Of a DNA stretch of 8,835 nt, positions 1 through 5,947 are shown piece by piece; positions within the stretch are counted from its first letter, which is position 1; the number at the start of each line of letters is the position of its first letter. Source of the DNA: an uncultured Fretibacterium sp. (GTDB lineage Bacteria > Synergistota > Synergistia > Synergistales > Aminobacteriaceae). Where the stretch lies: assembly GCA_937915835.1 (NCBI GenBank), contig CALGHA010000058.1, positions 1 through 8,835 of the forward strand. Direction: 5' to 3'. Below the pieces are notes generated by a model. That model ran no database searches. It was given only the letters and a program-made list of their open reading frames with translations, and was not told the origin of the DNA. A program made the position numbers and the translations under genes.

Positions 1-1340
1 TTAAAATATATAAACGGGTTATAGCTTGAGCCAATTACTTCCAGAACTCCAAGCACAAACACAAAGCACAGCCACAAACTTTCAAGCCATTCATGCCGAC
101 GTAAAAAACTCGTGAAAGCTGGGAAAATCCCGATTAACGCGAAAATTAACACAGTCCACGTCCCCTTGATATACTCAATAAAGCCGCCGTCGTAAAAATT
201 ATTTCCGTTCAGTCCGAACATTGAGGCAATAAAGTTTATTCCCGACGTTACACTCTCAGATCTGAAGATTACCCAACAAAGAATTACGGTTAACATCGTG
301 AAGAAATGACCGAGTTTAAGCCCAGTCTCACGCTCAAAGATTAACAGGACGAAATAAATCATTCCCCACAAAATAAACGTCCAGTTCGCTCCGTGCCAAA
401 TTCCTGTTAATAGCCAGACGGTAAAGATATTCACAAGCCATCTTGATTTACTCACTCGGCTTCCTCCTAATGGAATGTAAACGTAATCCCTGAACCACGT
501 AGAAAGCGAAATATGCCATCTGTGCCAGAAATCTGAAACGCTCGAAGCAACATACGGATAATTGAAATTCTCGCTGAAATGAAAGCCGAACATTAAGCCG
601 AGACCAATTGCCATGTCGGAATAACCCGAGAAGTCAAAATATATCTGAAGCGTATAGCTCAAAGCTCCAAGCCATGACATTAACACCGAAGGACTTATTA
701 TGTAGCCGAAGACGTTATCCGCGATCTGGCCGACAAAATTCGCGAGTAAAACTTTCTTGCCGAGACCGTAAATAAACCGTCGTGTTCCTTCAGCAAAGTC
801 ATCAAAATTTTCGTGTCTGTTCGTAATCTCGTCTGCAATCTCGTTATATCTCACAATTGGCCCGGCTATTAACTGGGGAAAAAACGAAATGTATAACGCT
901 GTGTAAAGCGGGTTCGTCTGAGCTTGAGCCTTCCCGTAATAGACATCAAATACATAACTCATCATCTGGAACGTGAAGAATGAAATCCCAATCGGCAGCG
1001 CAATGTTCACTTTATAAATCTCATGCCCGGCCAATATCGCGAGATTTTCAAGCACAAACGCAGCATACTTGAACACTCCCAGCAAAAGAACGTCAAGAGT
1101 TATCGCGAGGATTAGCCAGAATTTTTTGTGAGAAGCTCCGGACATTATGAGAGTTATTAACCAGTTGATGAAAATTGACGCAAGCATGATGAACACGAAA
1201 ATAGGCTCACCCCAAGCGTAAAATGCCAAGCTAGCCAGTAACAAGAGATAATTTCGGACTGAACGATTTTTGACCAGATAATAGACGATTAATAACGCAG
1301 GAAGAAACAGAAATAAAAATACTCCGGACGAGAAGACCAT
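1..1340 (-). CDS. MBOAT-family membrane O-acyltransferase (AlgI/DltB-like), 3' end cut by window edge
   Basis: The minus-strand frame opens with ATG at 1340 and stays open to the window edge, giving 446 codons. The GGGAGG at 1351-1356 is placed correctly for this start. The N-terminus MVFSSGVFLFLFLPALL is typical of AlgI-type proteins. Many hydrophobic helices follow, then the family core: FWHRWH at residues 271-276 followed by a tryptophan-rich loop, and LTGIWHGANW at 311-320. His316 corresponds to the histidine considered catalytic in MBOAT proteins. The last visible residues, YNPFIYF, match the usual end of AlgI proteins, so only a few codons should be missing. Family members move acyl (usually acetyl) groups across the membrane onto extracellular polysaccharides or teichoic acids. 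The acceptor cannot be told from sequence. The usual SGNH/AlgJ-like partner would lie downstream, outside the window. Family call is secure; substrate unknown. Confidence 0.93.
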   Translation of the reverse strand, partial: MVFSSGVFLFLFLPALLIVYYLVKNRSVRNYLLLLASLAFYAWGEPIFVFIMLASIFINWLITLIMSGASHKKFWLILAITLDVLLLGVFKYAAFVLENLAILAGHEIYKVNIALPIGISFFTFQMMSYVFDVYYGKAQAQTNPLYTALYISFFPQLIAGPIVRYNEIADEITNRHENFDDFAEGTRRFIYGLGKKVLLANFVGQIADNVFGYIISPSVLMSWLGALSYTLQIYFDFSGYSDMAIGLGLMFGFHFSENFNYPYVASSVSDFWHRWHISLSTWFRDYVYIPLGGSRVSKSRWLVNIFTVWLLTGIWHGANWTFILWGMIYFVLLIFERETGLKLGHFFTMLTVILCWVIFRSESVTSGINFIASMFGLNGNNFYDGGFIEYIKGTWTVLIFALIGIFPAFTSFLRRHEWLESLWLCFVFVLGVLEVIGSSYNPFIYF

Positions 1341-1412
1341 TACACATTTTCCTCCCGCCGAAGCGATGAATATATTATGTTGTCATTGATGGGAAAAAAA
1401 GTTAAAACATTA

Positions 1413-1444
1413 CGATAAGCGATAAGCGATAAGCGATAAGCGAT
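1413..1444. repeat. Heptanucleotide tandem repeat, unit CGATAAG, about 4.6 copies
   Basis: Four perfect CGATAAG copies (1413-1440) plus CGAT form a 32-bp array. It lies between the divergent MBOAT gene (73 bp upstream of its start) and the first gpmA promoter (about 37 bp upstream of its -35). The array contains TAA in rotating frames, so it is not coding. I found no convincing sigma70 promoter for the MBOAT gene between 1341 and 1412: there is an AT-rich TAATATATT-like stretch but no good -35 box. Copy-number change could alter promoter spacing on either side; that is inference. Confidence 0.95.
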
Positions 1445-1480
1445 TATACACAAATTGCATTTTCGTGTCAAGCCCCTTCT

Positions 1481-1509
1481 TTGAGAAAATTTTTATTCGT
1501 GTATATGAT
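1481..1509 (+). promoter_or_regulatory. Sigma70-like promoter P1 for gpmA
   Basis: TTGAGA at 1481-1486 and TATGAT at 1504-1509 are separated by 17 bp. Each hexamer has one mismatch or so from consensus. Expected transcription start is around 1516, leaving a leader of roughly 120 nt before the gpmA ATG. Confidence 0.55.
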
Positions 1510-1519
1510 AGCATAAATT

Positions 1520-1547
1520 TTGACGGCAAAATAGAACGTGTTATATT
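1520..1547 (+). promoter_or_regulatory. Sigma70-like promoter P2 for gpmA, overlapped by a palindrome
   Basis: TTGACG at 1520-1525 and TATATT at 1542-1547 are spaced by 16 bp, with an expected start near 1554 and a leader of about 85 nt. The 22-bp palindrome at 1528-1549 covers the spacer and the -10 box, so a bound repressor would block polymerase here. Confidence 0.55.
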
Positions 1548-1550
1548 TTC
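1528..1550. promoter_or_regulatory. Imperfect palindrome, candidate operator (copy 1)
   Basis: The 22 bp at 1528-1549 form a dyad with 9 of 11 positions matching between arms. The core is ATAGAACGTGTTATAT flanked by AAA and TTT. The 23 bp at 1528-1550 recur exactly at 7127-7149. Dyad symmetry, promoter overlap and exact duplication in front of another gene pair suggest a transcription-factor site. I cannot name the regulator. Confidence 0.65.
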
Positions 1551-1621
1551 GAGACAATTTTATTTTGCTGGAGATTGGAAAAATTATAATTTTCTGATAA
1601 TCTTACGGGAAAAATTTACAC

Positions 1622-1627
1622 AGGAGG
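1622..1627 (+). promoter_or_regulatory. Ribosome binding site fixing the gpmA start
   Basis: A perfect AGGAGG lies 11 nt before ATG 1639. The in-frame upstream GTG at 1465 would add 58 residues with no family similarity, would lack a comparable ribosome binding site, and would start before both predicted promoters. ATG 1639 is therefore the start. Confidence 0.85.
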
Positions 1628-1638
1628 AAAAACTTATC

Positions 1639-2385
1639 ATGTATGAAATCGTATTAATCCGTCATGGTGAATCCGCTTGGAACAAAGAGAACAGATTTAC
1701 GGGCTGGACTGATGTCCCATTGTCAGAGAAGGGAATTGAAGAGGCACGTTCAGCGGGAAAATTGCTTAAGGCAGAAGGCTTTGCGTTTGATTATGCGTTC
1801 ACGTCGGTTCTGAAGAGGGCAATCAAAACTTTGTGGCTCGTTCTTGAAGAGATGGACAGAATGTGGATCCCGGTACAGCATTCATGGAAGCTCAACGAGA
1901 GACATTACGGAGCACTTCAAGGCCTCAACAAAGCCGACACTGCCGCGAAATACGGAGACGACCAAGTTAAGATTTGGCGAAGAAGCTATGACATTCAGCC
2001 GCCAGTTCTCACGAAAGAAGACGAGAGATATCCCGGCCATGACCCAAGATATACGGGCTTGAGTGAAGCAGAGTTGCCTTTGACCGAATGCCTTGCTGAT
2101 ACAGTCGCACGCGTCGTTCCGTTCTGGAAAGAGAGCATTGTTCCGGCGATTAAGTCAGGGAAGAAAATTATCATCGCTGCTCACGGAAATTCATTGAGGG
2201 CGCTCGTGAAGTATCTTGATAACATTTCCGAGAAAGATATTCTTGAGCTTAATATCCCGACCGGTGTACCGCTGGTTTACGAACTCAACGAGGACTTAAC
2301 GCCGAAATCACATCGTTATCTTGGAGACGCTGAAGCGATCGCTAAGGCTCAAGCGGCAGTTGCGTCACAGGGTAAAGCGAAGTAA
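1639..2385 (+). CDS. gpmA: 2,3-bisphosphoglycerate-dependent phosphoglycerate mutase
   Basis: This 248-residue cytosolic enzyme interconverts 3-phosphoglycerate and 2-phosphoglycerate in glycolysis and gluconeogenesis (EC 5.4.2.11). The histidine-phosphatase signature LIRHGESAWN spans residues 6-15, with His9 as the phosphorylated residue. ENRFTGWTDVPLS follows at 17-29. LNERHYGALQGLNK (85-98) carries the acid/base Glu87, and AAHGNSLRAL (180-189) carries the second catalytic histidine, His182. Length matches the roughly 250 residues of E. coli GpmA. The last dozen residues are rich in alanine and lysine and probably disordered. It is the first gene of a probable operon; the aminotransferase begins 37 nt after its stop. 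Two tandem promoters and a palindromic site lie upstream. Very confident on function. Confidence 0.97.
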   Translation: MYEIVLIRHGESAWNKENRFTGWTDVPLSEKGIEEARSAGKLLKAEGFAFDYAFTSVLKRAIKTLWLVLEEMDRMWIPVQHSWKLNERHYGALQGLNKADTAAKYGDDQVKIWRRSYDIQPPVLTKEDERYPGHDPRYTGLSEAELPLTECLADTVARVVPFWKESIVPAIKSGKKIIIAAHGNSLRALVKYLDNISEKDILELNIPTGVPLVYELNEDLTPKSHRYLGDAEAIAKAQAAVASQGKAK

Positions 2386-2422
2386 TTAGCACAGGAAACA
2401 AGAAAGAAGGAATTTATCAATC

Positions 2423-3631
2423 ATGCATTTTTCAGACAGAATACAGGCTTTGAAGATCTCACCAATCCGCCGGCTAATTCCATACTCGGATGCGGCTAAA
2501 GCTCAGGGCAAGAAAGTTTATCATCTTAATATTGGCCAGCCTGACATTAAGACACCGCAGGGATATTTTGACGCTATTCATGAGTTCACGACGACGACGA
2601 TCGCATATCAGCCCTCGCAGGGAATTCCTCAGTTGCGTGAAGCAATCGCGAATTATTATCAGGGGATTGGCGTTCCGTTTGAACCTAATGACGTTTACGT
2701 AACTTGCGGAGGAAGTGAAGCGTTATCTTTTGCTGTGAACATTCTTTGCGATCCCGGCGATGAGCTTTTAGTTCCCGAACCGTTTTATGCGAATTACAAC
2801 ACTTTTGCGCGTTTATCATTGGCTAAAATCGTTCCAATTCCGACGAAAGCAGAAACAGGATTTCATCTGCCTCCTGAGGAAGTCGTCGAGAGCCTGATTA
2901 CTCCGAGAACTCGCGCATTCTGGGTATCACATCCGTGCAACCCGACCGGAGTATTCTACACGCCCGATGAAGTCAACATGTTATGCAGGCTCGCTAAGAA
3001 ACATGATTTATTCGTGATTGCCGATGAAGCATATAGAGAGTTCGTTTATGAAGCCGGTGAATATATGAGCTTCGGACATGTTGAAGACGCAAGAGACCGC
3101 GTAATTATGGTGGATTCTGTCTCGAAACGTTACAGTGCGTGCGGAGCGAGAATAGGCTGGATTGCGATTAAGAATAAGGACTTCAACGCTCAAGTCATGA
3201 AACTTTGTCAGGGAAGATTGAGCGTCTCTGAGATTGAGCAAATCGGAGTTACAGCGCTGTACAAGACTACGCCGCAGAGTTATTTGCAGGAAGTCAATAA
3301 AGAGTACAAAATGCGCCGCGATGTTCTTTACAAGGGCTTGAAGGCAATTGACGGAGCAGTTTGCTTTGAGCCTAAGGGAGCGTTTTACACGATGGTGAAA
3401 TTCCCGATTGACAGTTCAGAGAAATTCATAATCTGGATGCTTCAGAACTTCGACATTAACGGCGAGACGACGATGGCAGCTCCAGGCAACGGATTTTATG
3501 CTGACCCGAATAAAGGCATTGACGAGATGAGAATTGCTTACGTCCTCAAGAAGGAAGATTTGGAGAAGGCATTAAACATTCTCAAACAGGCGATTGAAGC
3601 ATATCCCGGAAGACTTGCTATTAAGGCATAA
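2423..3631 (+). CDS. Class I/II pyridoxal-phosphate aminotransferase
   Basis: A 402-residue fold-type I PLP enzyme. HLNIGQPDI (34-42) forms the substrate-binding N-terminal segment. CNPTG (172-176) holds the cofactor-contacting Asn173, and ADEAY (200-204) holds Asp201, which pairs with the pyridine nitrogen. SVSKRYSACGARIGW (232-246) contains Lys235, which forms the Schiff base, and Arg243, which binds the cofactor phosphate. Arg370 in MRIAY is the expected substrate carboxylate ligand. Closest functional classes are aspartate, alanine or aromatic aminotransferases; sequence alone does not decide the amino donor, so no symbol is given. AAGGAA at 2407-2412 is placed 10 nt before the ATG. Probably co-transcribed with gpmA and ended by the hairpin at 3643-3667. 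Confidence 0.93.
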   Translation: MHFSDRIQALKISPIRRLIPYSDAAKAQGKKVYHLNIGQPDIKTPQGYFDAIHEFTTTTIAYQPSQGIPQLREAIANYYQGIGVPFEPNDVYVTCGGSEALSFAVNILCDPGDELLVPEPFYANYNTFARLSLAKIVPIPTKAETGFHLPPEEVVESLITPRTRAFWVSHPCNPTGVFYTPDEVNMLCRLAKKHDLFVIADEAYREFVYEAGEYMSFGHVEDARDRVIMVDSVSKRYSACGARIGWIAIKNKDFNAQVMKLCQGRLSVSEIEQIGVTALYKTTPQSYLQEVNKEYKMRRDVLYKGLKAIDGAVCFEPKGAFYTMVKFPIDSSEKFIIWMLQNFDINGETTMAAPGNGFYADPNKGIDEMRIAYVLKKEDLEKALNILKQAIEAYPGRLAIKA

Positions 3632-3642
3632 AAATTTTTAAT

Positions 3643-3673
3643 CCCCGTCTTGAAGTTTTTGGCGGGGAAATTT
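3643..3673 (+). terminator. Hairpin after the aminotransferase gene
   Basis: CCCCGTC (3643-3649) pairs with GGCGGGG (3661-3667) through seven pairs including one G-T wobble, around an 11-nt loop. The stem begins 11 bp after the stop codon. The downstream T tract is short (AAATTTCG), so it may be a moderate terminator. Confidence 0.6.
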
Positions 3674-3688
3674 CGTTAATTTAGGAGG

Positions 3689-3718
3689 TTGACAAAATTG
3701 CAAACTTGTGCGTATAAT
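3689..3718 (+). promoter_or_regulatory. Consensus sigma70 promoter for the DUF268 gene
   Basis: Perfect TTGACA (3689-3694) and perfect TATAAT (3713-3718) with an 18-bp spacer. The predicted start, about 3725, falls inside the 7-bp tandem array, so the 5' end of the transcript would consist of repeat units. The leader is about 76 nt. Confidence 0.8.
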
Positions 3719-3719
3719 T

Positions 3720-3763
3720 GTTCGCAGTTCGCAGTTCGCAGTTCGCAGTTCGCAGTTCGCAGT
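3720..3763. repeat. Heptanucleotide tandem repeat, unit TTCGCAG, six copies
   Basis: Six perfect TTCGCAG copies occupy 3721-3762, with one matching base on each side giving 44 bp of uninterrupted periodicity. The array starts two bases after the -10 box and covers the predicted transcription start and first transcribed bases of the DUF268 gene. Its unit differs from the CGATAAG array at 1413-1444, but the period is the same. Reverse-complementing this unit gives a rotation GCGAACT, which shares only GCGA with GCGATAA. Confidence 0.97.
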
Positions 3764-3789
3764 AGCTTAATCTGTCTTTTCGTAATTAC

Positions 3790-3796
3790 AAGGTGG
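3790..3796 (+). promoter_or_regulatory. Ribosome binding site fixing the DUF268 start
   Basis: AAGGTGG is spaced 5 nt before ATG 3802. The in-frame GTG at 3793 lies inside this motif, so it is unlikely to be the start. Confidence 0.7.
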
Positions 3797-3801
3797 CCGT
3801 C

Positions 3802-4584
3802 ATGATAAACACTAAAGCGGTCATCAAGAATTTCATAAAACATCCATTCAAGGCATCAGGTAAAATACACAAATTTTTATCGCATTTACGTAAATATAAT
3901 AAGCTCAACACTCGCAAAGATTTTCACGCTTCACCTAACAATTTTTATTTTTGTCTTAATGATTGGGATGATCAGGCCGGTTCGTTGGGAGTGTATTTTT
4001 ATCAGGATTTATGGGCCGCGAAGAAAATTTTTGCTCTTAAGCCTTCAGAACATTTCGATATAGGTTCACGAGTTGACGGATTTATTGCTCATGTTTTGCC
4101 ATTTATGCCGCTCACTATGATTGACATTCGGCCGCTTCCTGAGAAAGTTGAAGGGTTAAAATTCATTCAGGCTGATGCTACAAATCTTGAGGGAATTGCT
4201 GATAACTCGATAATTTCGCTGTCGTCGTTGTGTGCTCCTGAACATTTCGGGCTTGGACGTTACGGAGATCCGATTGACCCAGAAGCATGTTTTAAGGCGT
4301 TAAAGTCAATGCAGAGGGTTTTAGCGAAGGGAGGACATCTTTATATTGCCGTTCCAGTCGGAGAACAAAGCGGAGTAGCTTTCAATGCTCACAGGATTTT
4401 TAAGCCTGAACTTGTAATTGAGACGCTGAACGAGTTAACGCTTGCTGAATTTTCCGTGATAATCTCTTCGGGAAAACACAAAGGTTGCCATGAGAGAATA
4501 AGCCTTGAAGAATTTCACGGTATGGATTTGGGTATTGATTATGGGGCCGGAACTGATGGATTATTCGAGTTTGTAAGAGAGTAA
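3802..4584 (+). CDS. DUF268 family protein, methyltransferase-like
   Basis: A 260-residue soluble protein that I recognise as DUF268-like. Residues 1-45 are basic with no membrane helix. A Rossmann-like methyltransferase core follows: HFDIGSR (84-90) resembles motif I, MIDIRP (106-111) ends with the acidic residue expected at the second strand, and FIQADATNL (121-129) fits the third. CAPEHFGLGRYGDPIDP (144-160) is the most characteristic family stretch. LAKGGHLYIAVPVG (174-187) fits the late strand of class I methyltransferases. DUF268 members occur in some polysaccharide and lipopolysaccharide gene sets, but I know of no firm biochemical function. The gene is alone on its transcript, with a near-ideal promoter and a tandem-repeat leader. 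Role in surface glycan modification is inference. Confidence 0.82.
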   Translation: MINTKAVIKNFIKHPFKASGKIHKFLSHLRKYNKLNTRKDFHASPNNFYFCLNDWDDQAGSLGVYFYQDLWAAKKIFALKPSEHFDIGSRVDGFIAHVLPFMPLTMIDIRPLPEKVEGLKFIQADATNLEGIADNSIISLSSLCAPEHFGLGRYGDPIDPEACFKALKSMQRVLAKGGHLYIAVPVGEQSGVAFNAHRIFKPELVIETLNELTLAEFSVIISSGKHKGCHERISLEEFHGMDLGIDYGAGTDGLFEFVRE

Positions 4585-4590
4585 AAAAAT

Positions 4591-4617
4591 TCCCTCAGCT
4601 CGTTTTGAACTGGGGGA
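4591..4617. terminator. Bidirectional terminator between convergent genes
   Basis: TCCCTCAG (4591-4598) pairs with CTGGGGGA (4610-4617), eight pairs with one wobble and an 11-nt loop. Read on the minus strand the stem is followed by a run of seven T (4589-4583), a good intrinsic terminator for the zinc-ribbon gene. Read on the plus strand it is followed by TTAATTTT, weaker but usable for the DUF268 gene. Confidence 0.78.
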
Positions 4618-4636
4618 TTAATTTTCATTGTTAATT

Positions 4637-4891
4637 TTACTTCGTCGCTTCGTCAAGAGCACCATTCAACGCACAAATCGCACAGGCTTCTTTCGCGCTG
4701 TGAAGACTTCCACACTTCGGGCATTTCACGAGATCACTCTCTGCCGCAAAAAGTTCAACTCTTTCACATTCTGGGCACTCGTAAATATCAACGTGAACTC
4801 GATCCGCTTTGAGTAATGCGCTTCCCATAGGATAACCAGCCTCTTTGAGTTTTAACGCTTTATGACATACAGGACAAATTTTTTCTGACAT
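4637..4891 (-). CDS. Small zinc-ribbon protein with four CxxC motifs
   Basis: This 84-residue protein has four CxxC knuckles: Cys6/Cys9, Cys39/Cys42, Cys57/Cys60 and Cys70/Cys73. Eight cysteines could bind two zinc ions, as a rubredoxin- or zinc-ribbon-like pair. There is no signal peptide or membrane helix, so it should be cytosolic. I do not recognise a specific family, and the function could be nucleic-acid binding, protein interaction or redox-related. GGAAGGCGGA just upstream serves as ribosome binding site. It follows the DUF4491 gene after 43 bp and has its own candidate extended -10 promoter, so it may be transcribed partly alone. It ends at a strong terminator on this strand. Confidence 0.85.
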   Translation of the reverse strand: MSEKICPVCHKALKLKEAGYPMGSALLKADRVHVDIYECPECERVELFAAESDLVKCPKCGSLHSAKEACAICALNGALDEATK

Positions 4892-4928
4892 TTCAATAAA
4901 TCCGCCTTCCGTAAAAATTATTTTAGCA

Positions 4929-4937
4929 ATTATATCA
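4929..4937 (-). promoter_or_regulatory. Extended -10 promoter for the zinc-ribbon gene
   Basis: On the minus strand TGATATAAT combines the extended TG motif with a perfect TATAAT (4934 to 4929). No good -35 box is visible at the normal distance. Expected start is near 4922, giving a leader of about 30 nt. The element overlaps the stop codon of the DUF4491 gene. Confidence 0.5.
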
Positions 4938-5225
4938 CGAGTTTTTACGTTTGGGATTTTTAGGAAACCAGCCCTTTTTGACGCGTTCAGTCTGTTTCTT
5001 GAGTTCGTGAATGCTCCATAATAGGCAAAAGCCGAGAACTCCGATTATTCCTGAGCAAATATCATTCTCAATCATCAGCGAAGCTCCACAGCATAAAAAG
5101 CCGAGAATAAAAAATATTGGCCAGACTTTGGACGTAAAATAATATTCGCATAAAATCACGATCGGATGAAATATTCCTATTATGATAAAGCATGCCAACC
5201 CTGTAATTATTCCTGAAGTGTTCAT
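4935..5225 (-). CDS. DUF4491 family small membrane protein
   Basis: A 96-residue protein with three predicted membrane helices near residues 5-28, 35-52 and 54-72, followed by a basic cytosolic tail. The motif GIFHPIVI (17-24) and the signature ERVKKGWFPKNP (80-91) identify DUF4491, a family with no assigned function. The start codon lies one base after the stop of the DUF4405 gene, so translation is probably coupled; only a weak GAGAG-like ribosome binding site is visible. The pairing with DUF4405 suggests a shared membrane role, which is inference. Confidence 0.88.
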   Translation of the reverse strand: MNTSGIITGLACFIIIGIFHPIVILCEYYFTSKVWPIFFILGFLCCGASLMIENDICSGIIGVLGFCLLWSIHELKKQTERVKKGWFPKNPKRKNS

Positions 5226-5226
5226 G

Positions 5227-5931
5227 CTAAAAACTCTCAGGAACTCCCAAGCTCATACGCAAAATCCCGAAAATCACGAAGACGCTCGCAAAAATTACGC
5301 CTGGCCTGAAGAATTTTCCCGTTAAAATCTTGCTGACCTGATAGCCGGTTAATGTCCAGAAAGCGAACATTGAGATGTTCTCAGCAATCACGAGAATAAA
5401 ATTTTTGTCGTAATCGATGAAGGCAAATTGATTTTTCAGGAAGATATACGAGAAAATGTCATTAACGCTGACGAAAGCATAAAGCCCGTACCCAGCAATC
5501 ACAACAGCAAGCACGGCCGGCCAGTTCGTTTTAATTTTCCCCGCTATCATTCCCCAGTGAAGCCCTAAATGTATTCCCATCAGCAAAAAGCTCAAGTAAG
5601 CACAGCATAAATGTCCAAGCCTCGCGAATGACGTTAAAGCCTCGATATTCAGAGCCGGGAAATTCTCGGAGATTATTATTCCGCAAAAGCCAGTCAGAAC
5701 AAACGAGATTAACAGCGAAAAGTTTATCAGCGTCGAGAAAGAACGCAGAAGTGTATATTTCCCCTTCAGCAATGCTCCGTACCAGCGCCGATTTAAGAAT
5801 TGGTGAACGAGAAACAGCACGAACATTAACATTCCCGAATACTCGTGAAAAGTCTGCTCCGTAATCTGCATAGACATCTGAAGCATTAAGCATATCGTCA
5901 GGAGAATATCTACAATTCTGCGTATCCTCAT
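5227..5931 (-). CDS. DUF4405 membrane protein, possible di-heme cytochrome b
   Basis: A 234-residue protein with about seven predicted membrane helices, roughly 7-22, 29-46, 64-85, 105-130, 138-158, 180-199 and 208-226. FHEYSGMLMF (28-37) and FLNRRWYG (45-52) look like DUF4405. His29 and His43 are separated by 13 residues, as are His107 and His121; a further histidine, His125, follows in HLGLHW. The H-x13-H spacing in two helices is the classical bis-heme layout of cytochrome b. A quinone- or electron-transfer role is therefore plausible but unproven. The start lies 16 bp after the uxuA stop, and there is no clear Shine-Dalgarno sequence before the ATG; the N-terminus nevertheless fits the family. 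Probably co-transcribed with uxuA and the DUF4491 gene. Confidence 0.82.
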   Translation of the reverse strand: MRIRRIVDILLTICLMLQMSMQITEQTFHEYSGMLMFVLFLVHQFLNRRWYGALLKGKYTLLRSFSTLINFSLLISFVLTGFCGIIISENFPALNIEALTSFARLGHLCCAYLSFLLMGIHLGLHWGMIAGKIKTNWPAVLAVVIAGYGLYAFVSVNDIFSYIFLKNQFAFIDYDKNFILVIAENISMFAFWTLTGYQVSKILTGKFFRPGVIFASVFVIFGILRMSLGVPESF

Positions 5932-5947
5932 ATTTATTATTGCGTTA

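Noticed and set aside
1528..1550. Insertion-sequence end or MITE
   Set aside because: Only 23 bp match the second copy, with no transposase, longer terminal repeats or target duplication visible at either site.
1465..1638. 58-residue N-terminal extension of the phosphoglycerate mutase from a GTG at 1465
   Set aside because: It spans both predicted promoters and the palindrome, lacks a ribosome binding site and family similarity, while ATG 1639 has a perfect AGGAGG and gives the standard GpmA length.
3008..3241. Antisense open frame inside the aminotransferase gene
   Set aside because: It lies entirely within the conserved PLP-binding region of the plus-strand gene and is a frame shadow.
3720..3763. 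CRISPR-like array
   Set aside because: Units are 7 bp in direct contact with no spacers; this is a simple tandem repeat.
4628..4816. Plus-strand frame opposite the zinc-ribbon gene
   Set aside because: The minus-strand frame has four CxxC motifs, a ribosome binding site, promoter and terminator; the plus frame has none of these.
5531..5893. Open frames on both strands within the DUF4405 gene (minus 5531-5893, plus 5628-5864)
   Set aside because: They overlap a well-supported membrane-protein gene in other frames, have no family resemblance and no convincing start signals.
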